Origin: Thermoactinomyces intermedius
Lineage (GTDB): Bacteria > Bacillota > Bacilli > Thermoactinomycetales > Thermoactinomycetaceae
Strand: one strand, 5' to 3'
Assembly (NCBI RefSeq): GCF_016055025.1
Contig: NZ_JAECVW010000001.1
Length of the DNA stretch: 64,000 nt
Of the stretch, positions 15,406 through 23,450 are shown piece after piece. The stretch's first letter is position 1; every line of letters starts with the position of its first letter. Made by a program: the position numbers and the translations under genes. The notes beneath the pieces were generated by a model. The model had not been told where the DNA came from. It saw only the letters and a program-made list of their open reading frames with translations, and did no database searches.

Positions 15406-16419
15406 ATGTGGATGCATATCGATGACCGGAAACTGTTGGGAGATCAGGAATATGGCAATGGGCATCCCGATGACGAAAAACGGCGAGAATTTCTGGCCCG
15501 GATTGAGCGCGGCGAAAAAATTGAAGCGGATGACTGGATGCCGGATGATTACCGCCGGCAGTTGATCAAACTGATCGCAATGCACGGGATCAGCGAAGTC
15601 ATGGGGGCGTTGCCGGAGAAAGAATGGGTTCCCAAAGCACCCACGTTACGGCGCAAGCTGGCGATCATGGCCAAAGTTCAGGATGAGATGGGGCACGGAC
15701 AATTGTTGCTGAGGGTGGCGGAAGATTTGCTGGCCCCGATTGGAAAAACCCGGGAAGACCTGATGAACGACTTATTTGTCGGAAAATTAAAATTTCATAA
15801 TGTATTCCACATGGAGGCACCGACCTGGGCTGATGCCGGCGTGATCGGATGGTTGGTGGACGGGGCGGCGATCATCACGCAAACGATGTCCCTGAGCACC
15901 TCGTATGCGCCTTATGCCCGGGCGCTGCAACGGATTTGTGCCGAAGAAAAATTTCACATGCAACACGGCGAAAGTATTGTATTGAGCCTGGCAGAAGGAA
16001 CCCCCCGGCAGCGCCGGATGTTGCAGGAGGCGGTCAACCGCTGGTGGCCGGCATTGCTCATGTTCTTCGGGCCGCCGGAAGACGGGGGAATTTCCAGTAA
16101 CCAACGCCTGAACCTCCGGTATAAAATCCGTTCCAAAACCAACGAAGAGTTGAGGCAGGAGTTTTTCCACAAATATGTTCCGCGGATTTTCCATCTCGGG
16201 TTGACCTTGCCGGATGAGACCATTCGTTACGACGAAAAAGAAGGCCGTTGGCATTACCGGCAGCCGGACTGGAATGAATTCAAACGGATCATCAAAGGAA
16301 ACGGGCCCCGATCCAAAGAGCGGCTGAGATTGAGAAAAATTTCTTATGAAGAAGGAAAATGGGTGCGTGATGCCCTGCTCGCCAAGCAACGAAACGCGGT
16401 CTGGGGGGGAAGCGTATGA
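15406..16419 (+). CDS. paaA: 1,2-Phenylacetyl-CoA epoxidase, catalytic subunit A
   Basis: A 337-residue diiron monooxygenase subunit that adds one oxygen atom across the aromatic ring of phenylacetyl-CoA. Two E-x-x-H metal-ligand motifs are visible, DEMGHGQLL near residue 95 and CAEEKFHMQHGES near 180. MEAPTWADAG and WWPALLMFFGPPE are also typical of PaaA. The ATG at 15406 is 5 bases after AAGG; in-frame GTG 15403 and ATG 15412 are alternatives. The stop overlaps paaB by 4 bases. Confidence 0.95.
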   Translation: MWMHIDDRKLLGDQEYGNGHPDDEKRREFLARIERGEKIEADDWMPDDYRRQLIKLIAMHGISEVMGALPEKEWVPKAPTLRRKLAIMAKVQDEMGHGQLLLRVAEDLLAPIGKTREDLMNDLFVGKLKFHNVFHMEAPTWADAGVIGWLVDGAAIITQTMSLSTSYAPYARALQRICAEEKFHMQHGESIVLSLAEGTPRQRRMLQEAVNRWWPALLMFFGPPEDGGISSNQRLNLRYKIRSKTNEELRQEFFHKYVPRIFHLGLTLPDETIRYDEKEGRWHYRQPDWNEFKRIIKGNGPRSKERLRLRKISYEEGKWVRDALLAKQRNAVWGGSV

Positions 16420-16754
16420 CCAGCGGGGACAAGGAAAAGAAAGACTTTTTCGTGTTTGAAGTCTTCAGCCAAAAGAGCCCGACTGCCCATTTCGTCCACC
16501 AGTTCAGTTTGTTGGCCCCGAATCACGAGGTGGCCATGTCCATGGCGCGCGAAAACTTTCTCCGGCGTGAACCGTGCGTCAATTTGTGGGTGGTCAAACG
16601 GGACGATATCTGGGTCCTGCCTCCGGAACAGCGCCGGTACTTGGAAAAGCTGGACAACAAGAGCTACCGGGAAACAAAAGGGTACGGCGATTTGCAATCG
16701 AAATGGCGCCGGCATAAAGAGCGGTTCGAGAAGAAAAATGCTTCAGGAAAGTAA
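16416..16754 (+). CDS. paaB: Phenylacetyl-CoA epoxidase subunit B
   Basis: A 112-residue small subunit that bridges the PaaAC catalytic subcomplexes. The family pattern is visible: FFVFEVFSQKSPTAHFVHQF at the N-terminus, AMSMARENFLRREPCVNLWV in the middle, and a charged tail. The ATG overlaps the paaA stop, and paaC follows after 15 bases. Length matches other PaaB proteins. Confidence 0.95.
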   Translation: MTSGDKEKKDFFVFEVFSQKSPTAHFVHQFSLLAPNHEVAMSMARENFLRREPCVNLWVVKRDDIWVLPPEQRRYLEKLDNKSYRETKGYGDLQSKWRRHKERFEKKNASGK

Positions 16755-16769
16755 AAGGAGGGTCCGTGT

Positions 16770-17600
16770 GTGAGCAATCTCCGTGTCGAATCGGCAGAGC
16801 AAGCCAAGCAGAATCCGGAATATTTATCGGCTTTGAAGGCCTTGCTTTTCCAGATTGCCGATGATGATTTCATTTTGGCTTTCCGGGGATCGGAATGGCT
16901 GGGGCTGGCCCCCCATATTGAAGAAGATGTCGCTTTTTCCTCCATTTCACAAGACATGATGGGACATGCCGTGCTCTTTTATGAAATGTTGGAAGCATTG
17001 GGGGCCGGAAAAGCCGATGATCTGGCACAACTCCGCAAGCCGGAAGAATTCCGCAATGCCGTCCTGGTGGAGCGGGTGAACGGTCCCGGACTTTATCTGG
17101 AAGAACCCCGCTATGATTGGGCTTATGCCATTGTGCGCTCGTATTTTTACAGTGTGTTCAAACAAATCCGGTTTGAATCTTTGGCCCGGTCTTCCTACCT
17201 GCCACTGCAACAGTCGGCGCGTAAAATCCTGACGGAACACCATTACCATCTGCTTCATTGGCGGGTGTGGATGAAACAATTGGCCAACAGTACGGAGGAA
17301 GCCCGGTCCCGTCTGAAAAAGGCGACGGAAAGGGCGTGGGAGGATGCGGGCGGATTGTTTCAGTTGGGGCCTGAAGCTTCCGCCATGGTCCTATACGGAT
17401 TGATTGAAGACGAAGAGTCATTGACAAAGCGGTGGTTGGAGCAAGTGAACAAAGATTTTGAGGACTATGGTTTGCCTCCGGCCGGCGGGATGAAAGCGAC
17501 TGGATGGAACGGGCGGGCCGGGGAACATACACCGGATCTCGCCGCGGCTCTGGCCACCTTGTCAGAAGTTTACCGGCTGGATCCCACAGCTCGTTGGTAA
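16770..17600 (+). CDS. paaC: Phenylacetyl-CoA epoxidase subunit C
   Basis: A 276-residue structural, ferritin-like subunit that supports PaaA without a complete diiron site of its own. Typical segments are ALLFQIADDDFILAFRGSEW, FSSISQDMMGHAVLFYEML and ILTEHHYHLLHWRVWMKQL. GTG 16770 follows AAAGGAGGG; two further GTG codons just upstream in other frames are ignored. It sits between paaB and paaD with short gaps, as in most epoxidase operons. Confidence 0.94.
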   Translation: MSNLRVESAEQAKQNPEYLSALKALLFQIADDDFILAFRGSEWLGLAPHIEEDVAFSSISQDMMGHAVLFYEMLEALGAGKADDLAQLRKPEEFRNAVLVERVNGPGLYLEEPRYDWAYAIVRSYFYSVFKQIRFESLARSSYLPLQQSARKILTEHHYHLLHWRVWMKQLANSTEEARSRLKKATERAWEDAGGLFQLGPEASAMVLYGLIEDEESLTKRWLEQVNKDFEDYGLPPAGGMKATGWNGRAGEHTPDLAAALATLSEVYRLDPTARW

Positions 17601-17614
17601 AGGAGAGGGTCAAG

Positions 17615-18091
17615 GTGGCAGAAAGGGAAGAGATGTTTTGGGAGCTGCTGCAAGAAGTGAAGGATCCGGAAATCCCGGCGGTCAGCATGGTGGAAATGGG
17701 CATGATCCATCAAGTGCGTGTCGAGGATGATGTGGTGTCCGTGGATGTTTTGCCCACTTTTGCCGGTTGCCCCGCTTTGGACATCATGAAAAAAGCGATT
17801 GAACAGAAACTGGGCGCGGTGGAAGGGGTCCGTGAGATCCGGGTGAACTTTTTGCTCGAACCGGCCTGGTCTTCCGACCGCATCAGTGATGAGGGAAGGG
17901 AAAAGCTCAAGAAAATGGGCATCATGCCGCCGCCACGCAAGGATGAGAAAAAGAAAACCTGGGAAGTGACATGTCCGTATTGCGGTTCTTCATTCACTGC
18001 TTTGGAGAACCTGTTCGGGCCGGCCGCATGCCGGAGCATTTTATATTGCAAAAACTGCAAAAATCCATTTGAAGCGCTGAAAATGATTTAA
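17615..18091 (+). CDS. paaD: Phenylacetate epoxidase maturation protein PaaD
   Basis: A 158-residue protein with an N-terminal MIP18/DUF59 domain (VKDPEIPAVSMVEMGMIHQV, TFAGCPALDIMKKAI) and a C-terminal four-cysteine knuckle, CPYCGS and CKNC. PaaD is needed for a functional epoxidase, probably in iron-sulfur assembly. GTG 17615 follows GGAGAGGG; the frame is open upstream into paaC, but no other start has a ribosome site. No reductase gene paaE comes next, unlike the E. coli order. Confidence 0.93.
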   Translation: MAEREEMFWELLQEVKDPEIPAVSMVEMGMIHQVRVEDDVVSVDVLPTFAGCPALDIMKKAIEQKLGAVEGVREIRVNFLLEPAWSSDRISDEGREKLKKMGIMPPPRKDEKKKTWEVTCPYCGSSFTALENLFGPAACRSILYCKNCKNPFEALKMI

Positions 18092-18119
18092 ATCCAAATG
18101 GAGAAAGGGTGGCCAATCC

Positions 18120-19562
18120 ATGAGTGAGATCAAAAAAATGTATATCCGGGGAGAATGGGTGGAAGCAGAAAGCGGAGAAACACTGGAAGTATTCAATCCG
18201 GCCACGGGAGAATGTGTGGGGGTGGTCAGTTACGGGGATGAACGGGATGCGAAAAAAGCCATCGATGCGGCGCATGAAGCGTTCAAAGAATGGTCCCGGT
18301 TGCCCGGTCGGCAAAGATCCAAATATCTCACCAAATTATACGGGCTGGTGATGAAACACCGGAATGAGCTTGCGGAACTGATGTCGGCGGAGATGGGAAA
18401 ACCTTTCGGGGAAGCCAAATTTGAGGCTGTGGGCAGTGCGGACAATTTCTTGTGGTATGCCGAGGAAGCCAAGCGGATTTACGGGGAAACCATTCCGTCT
18501 TATGACGGCAACAAGCGGCTGATGGCCATCAAACAGCCGGTGGGTGTCGTGGCTGCCATCACCCCTTGGAACTTCCCGGTCAACATGGTGGCGAGAAAAA
18601 TTGCCCCGGCACTTGCCGCCGGGTGTACCGTCGTATTAAAACCCGCGATGGAAAGCCCGTTGAGCGCGGTGCGGCTGTTTGAACTGATGGAAGAAGCTGG
18701 GTTCCCCAAAGGCGTGGTCAATCTGGTGCTGGCCAAGGCGGAAAAGTTTGGCGACGAAGTGTTGCAAAACCGGAAAGTGGCGAAGATCACCTTCACCGGT
18801 TCGACCGCCGTCGGCAAGCATTTGATGGAAGGTGCGGCCAAGCAGGTGAAACGGATCAGCATGGAGCTTGGCGGACACGCTCCCTTCATTGTGTTTGAAG
18901 ACGCCGATCTCGATGCGGCGGTGGCCGGTTTCTTTGAAAGCAAATTCCGCAACTCCGGGCAAATGTGCATTAGCACCAACCGTTTGTATGTCCATGAGTC
19001 CGTGGTTGATGCGTTTACGGAAAAACTGGTCGCACGGTTGAAAAAAACCAAGGTGGGTGACGGGCGCCAAAAAGGCGTGGAGATCGGACCGCTGGTGGAT
19101 GAAGAAGCATTAAACGGGGTGATGGAACACATCCGTGATGCCAAAGAAAAAGGAGGCCGCGTGATCTTTGGCGGAAACAGGCTGACAGAAGGGGAATACA
19201 GCAAAGGATTTTTCCTGGAACCGACTGTCATCACCCATGTCACCCCGGATATGAAAATTACTTATGAAGAAACATTTGGTCCCGTCGTGCCGATTATTCC
19301 CTTTAAAGAGGAAGAGGCCGTGTTGGAGATGGCAAACGACACCCGCTACGGATTGGCCGCCTACTGCTATACGAAGGACAACAGCCGCTGCTTCCGGGTG
19401 GCAGAGTCCTTGGAATATGGCATCATCGGTGTCAATGACGGCACCCCGACCCAGACCCAGGCACCTTTCGGCGGGTTGAAGGAAAGCGGCTTGGGCCGTG
19501 AAGGAGGTCGCTATGCGATGGAAAGCTTCCTGGAAACCAAGTTTATTTCCATGTCCATTTAG
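18120..19562 (+). CDS. NAD(P)-dependent aldehyde dehydrogenase, SSADH-like
   Basis: A 480-residue enzyme of the succinate-semialdehyde dehydrogenase type. ITPWNFPVNMVARKIAPALA binds cofactor, the catalytic glutamate is in MELGGHAPF and the nucleophilic cysteine in NSGQMCISTNR near residue 285. It ends the paaABCD block, 28 bases after paaD. In pathways that lack the bifunctional PaaZ, a free-standing aldehyde dehydrogenase can oxidise the ring-opened semialdehyde-CoA; that role is inferred from position. The MaoC-like hydratase half of PaaZ is absent. Confidence 0.88.
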   Translation: MSEIKKMYIRGEWVEAESGETLEVFNPATGECVGVVSYGDERDAKKAIDAAHEAFKEWSRLPGRQRSKYLTKLYGLVMKHRNELAELMSAEMGKPFGEAKFEAVGSADNFLWYAEEAKRIYGETIPSYDGNKRLMAIKQPVGVVAAITPWNFPVNMVARKIAPALAAGCTVVLKPAMESPLSAVRLFELMEEAGFPKGVVNLVLAKAEKFGDEVLQNRKVAKITFTGSTAVGKHLMEGAAKQVKRISMELGGHAPFIVFEDADLDAAVAGFFESKFRNSGQMCISTNRLYVHESVVDAFTEKLVARLKKTKVGDGRQKGVEIGPLVDEEALNGVMEHIRDAKEKGGRVIFGGNRLTEGEYSKGFFLEPTVITHVTPDMKITYEETFGPVVPIIPFKEEEAVLEMANDTRYGLAAYCYTKDNSRCFRVAESLEYGIIGVNDGTPTQTQAPFGGLKESGLGREGGRYAMESFLETKFISMSI

Positions 19563-19624
19563 CCATTACTTCGAATTCTTTCCTTGCTTTTATTTTTAAA
19601 CACTGAATTTGGATGGTGTCTGCA

Positions 19625-19657
19625 GAAGAGCTGAACCCTTGCGGATTCAGCTCTTTT
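19625..19657. terminator. Terminator between convergent genes
   Basis: GAAGAGCTGAA pairs with TTCAGCTCTTTT around a 10-base loop. It closes the paa block and probably also the nitronate monooxygenase gene on the other strand. Confidence 0.75.
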
Positions 19658-19680
19658 CATTAGTTGTCCCGGTTATGGGC

Positions 19681-20760
19681 TTAATGCTCGCCGGCCAGTT
19701 GTGACAAACATTGATTAACTTGGCTCATGATTCTTTTTATCAGTTCCTCCGCCGGTTCACAACGGCTGAGGGCAGCGGCTTGGCCGGCCCACAACGCCAT
19801 GTAATCCGTGTTTCCTTTTTTGGAGGCTGCTTGGCGCAGGTACTTGGTCAAGGCATTTTGGACGGGGTATGGGGGAAGGGGATGGGGATAGTTCTTCATT
19901 TCCCGGATAAATTCGTTTTGGATGGCCCGTGCCGGCTTTCCGGAAAAGACGGTTGTCATGACGGTGCTTTCATCGGTGCTTTGCAGGGCGGCTTCTTTGT
20001 GTTTGTCATGGGCGCTGCTTTCCAAGGTGGGTAAAAAGGCCGAGCCCATTTGAACCCCGTCCGCCCCCAGAGCCAGGCTGGCCAGAACCCCGCGACCGTC
20101 CATGATCCCGCCGGCGGCAACGACCGGAATCCGGACATGATCCACCACTTGAGGGATCAGGGCCATCGTTCCGACATATGGAAATTCGGCGGAGAGAAAG
20201 GTTCCCCGGTGGCCTCCCGCTTCACTTCCTTGGGCCACGACGGCATCCATCCCGCTCTTTTCCACTTCGACAGCTTCCCGCACCGAAGTGGCTGTCCCGA
20301 TGACCACCGTGTGACGGGCATGCATCTCCTGGATGACGGCGGGGGACGGAATTCCAAAAGTGAAGCATGCGACAGGGACCTTTTCTTCCAGAATGACGTG
20401 AATTTGTTCTTCAAAGGAAATGGCGGCATGGCTTGTGGTTTCTTGGCCGGAGGCACCGGCGGCTTCTTCAAACCGCTTGAGATGATTTTTCATCAGGCGT
20501 TCTTGTTCCGCATTGGTTTCATAAGGCGCGGGAACCATCAAGTTGACGGCAAACGGACGGTCTGTTTGCTTCCGGATTTCCCGGATGGCTTGGCGGATGT
20601 CTTCGGGAGACATATAGCCCGCTCCCAGTGATCCCAGACCGCCGGCATTGGATACCGCCGCAACGAGCCGGGGACTTGTGATCCCGCCGGCCATTCCTGC
20701 CTGGATAATGGGGCTGGAGATTTGCAATAATTCGGTTAACCGGGTTTGATACCAAGGCAT
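19681..20760 (-). CDS. Nitronate monooxygenase family flavoenzyme
   Basis: A 359-residue FMN-dependent TIM-barrel protein. The N-terminus reads PIIQAGMAGGITSPRLVAAV. GSEAGGHRG near residue 175 carries the conserved histidine, and PVVAAGGIMDGRGV plus LGADGVQMGSAFL form the phosphate-binding end. Such enzymes oxidise alkyl nitronates or act as 2-nitropropane dioxygenase-like detoxifying enzymes; the true substrate here is unknown. It faces the paa block across a shared terminator. The ATG at 20760 is preceded by GGGAGGG on the coding strand. Confidence 0.88.
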   Translation of the reverse strand: MPWYQTRLTELLQISSPIIQAGMAGGITSPRLVAAVSNAGGLGSLGAGYMSPEDIRQAIREIRKQTDRPFAVNLMVPAPYETNAEQERLMKNHLKRFEEAAGASGQETTSHAAISFEEQIHVILEEKVPVACFTFGIPSPAVIQEMHARHTVVIGTATSVREAVEVEKSGMDAVVAQGSEAGGHRGTFLSAEFPYVGTMALIPQVVDHVRIPVVAAGGIMDGRGVLASLALGADGVQMGSAFLPTLESSAHDKHKEAALQSTDESTVMTTVFSGKPARAIQNEFIREMKNYPHPLPPYPVQNALTKYLRQAASKKGNTDYMALWAGQAAALSRCEPAEELIKRIMSQVNQCLSQLAGEH

Positions 20761-21091
20761 GTGAATCCCTCCCTGATCATGTTGTAAAATCCATCCGGGA
20801 TCGTTTCTTTTGCACGGAATGCGATTTGAAGGTGGATTTTCAACAACCTAAATAAAACCTTAACTTTATTCTATGAAATTTACGGAATGATTTGAATTGT
20901 CGTGTCAGACGATCTCTTGATAAATGCATTCGATTTATACAGTTCCTGTCCAAAATTCTCACAGGAACGCCTCTTTATAAGGAAGAATGATCATGCAAAA
21001 AAGAAGATAAACTTTTTGAGCTGGTGAAGATGATTTGATTCATTTTAGAGAGGGAATCGGATGAACATTGAAAAAGAAAGCAGTAAACCTC
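20761..21091. other. Intergenic region without a convincing gene
   Basis: About 330 bases, AT-rich. A 20-codon frame starting at ATG 21061 behind AGAGGG runs through the promoter of the next gene and stops at 21123. It may be a scrap of a lost gene but is too short to support. Confidence 0.4.
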
Positions 21092-21119
21092 TTGACAAAA
21101 AATTAATTTATGCTATAAT
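21092..21119 (+). promoter_or_regulatory. Near-consensus sigma-A promoter
   Basis: TTGACA (21092-21097) and TATAAT (21114-21119) with a 16-base spacer. Transcription would begin about 20 bases before the leader hairpin. Confidence 0.75.
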
Positions 21120-21144
21120 TTAAAATTAATTCTATATTATATAT

Positions 21145-21183
21145 AATGGGATTCCCGGACGTGGGGGGATCCCATTTTTTTAA
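21145..21183 (+). terminator. Leader terminator/attenuator before the methyltransferase
   Basis: AATGGGATTCCC pairs with GGGGATCCCATT (12 pairs, one wobble) around GGACGTGG, followed by seven T. It sits between a strong promoter and the coding start, so most transcripts should stop here unless read-through is induced. Confidence 0.7.
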
Positions 21184-21191
21184 AGGGGTGT

Positions 21192-22120
21192 ATGGACGTG
21201 AAAAAAGGGGAATCCAGTTTAACCGCGCTGATTTCCGCATTTGGCAGGGCTTATCACAGCCATTTGATACACCAAAGATTTTCGACGATTTTCTCGCCAA
21301 ACAATTGATGACACAAGAAGAATATGATGCCATTAAAACCCATATGGTTCAAGGAATTTCGTTTTTCAACCCGGAAATGGCCGAGCAACATCGGGACAAT
21401 CCGGATGAAATATTGAAATGGATCACCCAAGTTCAGTTATCGCCAACGCCTTTGGCACGGTCGGCCTATTGCGAAGCGGTATTGCAAAAGGAAATCGAAT
21501 CAGGGGTCAGGCAATATGTCATTCTCGGTGCAGGCATGGACACGTTTGCCCAGCGGTATCCGGAACTGAAAAACAGATTGGAAATCTTCGAATTGGATCA
21601 CCCTTTCACCCAAACGTTTAAATTGCAAAGATTGCAGGAGGCGGGTTTGGAAATACCGGATCATCTTCATTTCATTGCTTGTGATTTTACAAAGCCGTTT
21701 TCTTACGAAAAACTGTATGAAAAAGGCTTTGGCGATCAAAAAACCTTTTTCAGTTTGCTGGGCGTTTCTTATTATTTAAGCAAAGAGGAGTTGGCCGATT
21801 TGCTCCGGCATTTGTTTGCGAACGTTCCGGCGGGAAGTTCCATTGTTTTCGATTTTGCCGATGAACGACTTTTTGAAGAAAAAGGGTTCTGCAACCGGGT
21901 GGAGAACATGGTGAAAATGGCCGCGGCTGCCGGAGAGCCGATGAAATCTTGCTTTTCATTGCCGGAAATGGAGAACATGTTGGAGAAACCGGGCTTGCGG
22001 ATCGTTGAACATTTATCGCCGGTCGATATTCAGGAGCGGTATTTTCGCAATCGGAATGATCATTTGTCTGCCTGCGAAACGATCCATTTTCTTCATGCCG
22101 TAAAAAGGGAAGAACTTTGA
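21192..22120 (+). pseudogene. LCM/PPM1-type SAM methyltransferase, frameshifted near the N-terminus
   Basis: The frame from ATG 21192 (after AAAGGGGTG) encodes GESSLTALISAFGRAYHSH, the usual start of this TIGR00027-type family. The rest, FDTPKIFDDFLAKQLM onward, is in another frame. The switch falls at the T-run near 21263; one extra T would restore a single protein of about 309 residues. The body has the SAM motif YVILGAGMDTFAQRYPE and FELDHPFTQTFK. The downstream frame is open back to 21146, but that reads through the leader hairpin. It is either a genuine inactivating mutation or a sequencing error. Confidence 0.75.
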
Positions 22121-22152
22121 TAAGATTCTTTCTTTCAAAGAGAGGATGAAGG

Positions 22153-22653
22153 ATGATTCTGGAAACAGAAAGATTGTACTTGAGGGAATTGAAACAGGAG
22201 GATCTGGACCGTCTTCATGCCATCTTCTCCGATGAAGAGACCATGCGGTTTTACCCGGCGCCTTTCACCCGGGAACAAACCGGGCAATGGATCCAAAAAA
22301 ATCAAGAACGATACCGGAAAGACGGGTTCGGACTGTGGGGGGTGTGCCTGAAAGAAACAGATGAACTCATTGGTGATTGCGGACTGGTTCGCCAGACCGT
22401 GGACGGCCGCACGGAAATTGAAATCGGGTATCATATCCATAAAAAGTATTGGTCCAGGGGATTTGCCACGGAAGCGGCCAAAGCATGCAAAGCATATGGC
22501 TTTCATCAATTGCATTTCAATAAATTGATCTGTCTCATCGATCCGAAAAATATTCCTTCCATCCGGGTGGCGGAAAAAATCGGTTTTACCAAAGAAAAAG
22601 AGGTTTTTATATTTGGCAAAAACCATGCGGTTTATTCGGGGGATAAGGAATAA
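22153..22653 (+). CDS. GNAT N-acetyltransferase (RimJ/RimL-like)
   Basis: A 166-residue protein. It starts with LETERLYLRELKQEDLDRL, the N-terminal pattern of RimJ/RimL-type acetyltransferases. The acetyl-CoA pyrophosphate loop is YWSRGFATEA near residue 102, followed by NIPSIRVAEKIGF. It transfers an acetyl group to an amine on a protein or small molecule; the substrate is unknown. ATG 22153 follows AGAGGATGAAGG. It lies 32 bases after the broken methyltransferase and may share its transcript. Confidence 0.88.
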   Translation: MILETERLYLRELKQEDLDRLHAIFSDEETMRFYPAPFTREQTGQWIQKNQERYRKDGFGLWGVCLKETDELIGDCGLVRQTVDGRTEIEIGYHIHKKYWSRGFATEAAKACKAYGFHQLHFNKLICLIDPKNIPSIRVAEKIGFTKEKEVFIFGKNHAVYSGDKE

Positions 22654-22694
22654 GCTTACCGGGGATCCATCGGGTCTTGTATAAATCATCATCA

Positions 22695-22731
22695 GAAGCA
22701 CTTGCCCTGTGTATTTGCAGGCAAGTGCTTC
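22695..22731. terminator. Terminator-like inverted repeat
   Basis: GAAGCACTTGCC is perfectly mirrored by GGCAAGTGCTTC around a 13-base loop. The T-rich run begins only about 20 bases later, so termination is likely but not certain. Confidence 0.55.
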
Positions 22732-22841
22732 ATTGGCAATTAAAGATTGTTTTTTAATTTTTCCGGATCATGCTGAGGGTTTTTTATCATTCATCCAACT
22801 CTCCTCCGGGAAGAGCCGTAATCACGTGATCTTATGATTGA

Positions 22842-23435
22842 TTAAACCACGTGGTTCATGAGCCATTCTTTGGCTTTATCGCCTTCAAGCATTATTGGAT
22901 TTTCAGGTGTACCGATATTAATGCTTTTTATATATGCATTATCAATACCTCTGATGTCTGTTAATTTTGCCCCTTTAATCAAAACATCTTCAAAAACGGA
23001 GACACTTACATCCACATGTTTCAAAGTAGCCTCACGAAAGTCAGCCTCCACAAAAAGACTGTTCACTAACTTGGCATGGGTCAGGTCTGTTTTGTAAAAG
23101 ATGGTTTCAAAGCACTCACATTTAACAAACCTTGCATTTTTGGCATTAGCATGAGAGAAATTCACATAAGATAAATTTGCTTTCGTAAAATCAGCATGGG
23201 CCAAATTGGTATATTGAAATGTGGAGGAACACAGATGTGATGCAAACCAATCTTTACTTTTTAAGTTCATTCCATCAAATACACAATCTGTTAAAAAAGA
23301 TTGATCCAAGGGATATTCCATTAAATTCATTTCACGAAAATCGATTGCGTCCAATTTTAATTTTTCGCCTTTTTTGCCAATCGTTTTAATCCATATTTTA
23401 TGGGCTTCCAGACAATTCAATATTTTTTCTTGCAT
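22842..23435 (-). CDS. Pentapeptide-repeat protein, candidate immunity protein
   Basis: A 197-residue protein built of A(D/N)LxX-type five-residue repeats from about residue 30 to 165, for example FTKANLSYVNFSHANAKNARF and TDLTHAKLVNSLFVEADFREA. This predicts a right-handed quadrilateral beta-helix. Several proteins of this fold (Qnr, MfpA) mimic DNA and protect gyrase. It starts at ATG 23435 behind GAAAGAGG, 15 bases after the stop of a secreted nuclease-like toxin gene, so an immunity role is inferred from position. There is no signal peptide, so it should remain in the cytoplasm. Confidence 0.85.
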   Translation of the reverse strand: MQEKILNCLEAHKIWIKTIGKKGEKLKLDAIDFREMNLMEYPLDQSFLTDCVFDGMNLKSKDWFASHLCSSTFQYTNLAHADFTKANLSYVNFSHANAKNARFVKCECFETIFYKTDLTHAKLVNSLFVEADFREATLKHVDVSVSVFEDVLIKGAKLTDIRGIDNAYIKSINIGTPENPIMLEGDKAKEWLMNHVV

Positions 23436-23450
23436 TTTGAAAACCTCTTT

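Noticed and set aside
21061..21123. 20-codon frame with AGAGGG before it
   Set aside because: It covers the -35 and -10 boxes of the next gene and is too short to judge.
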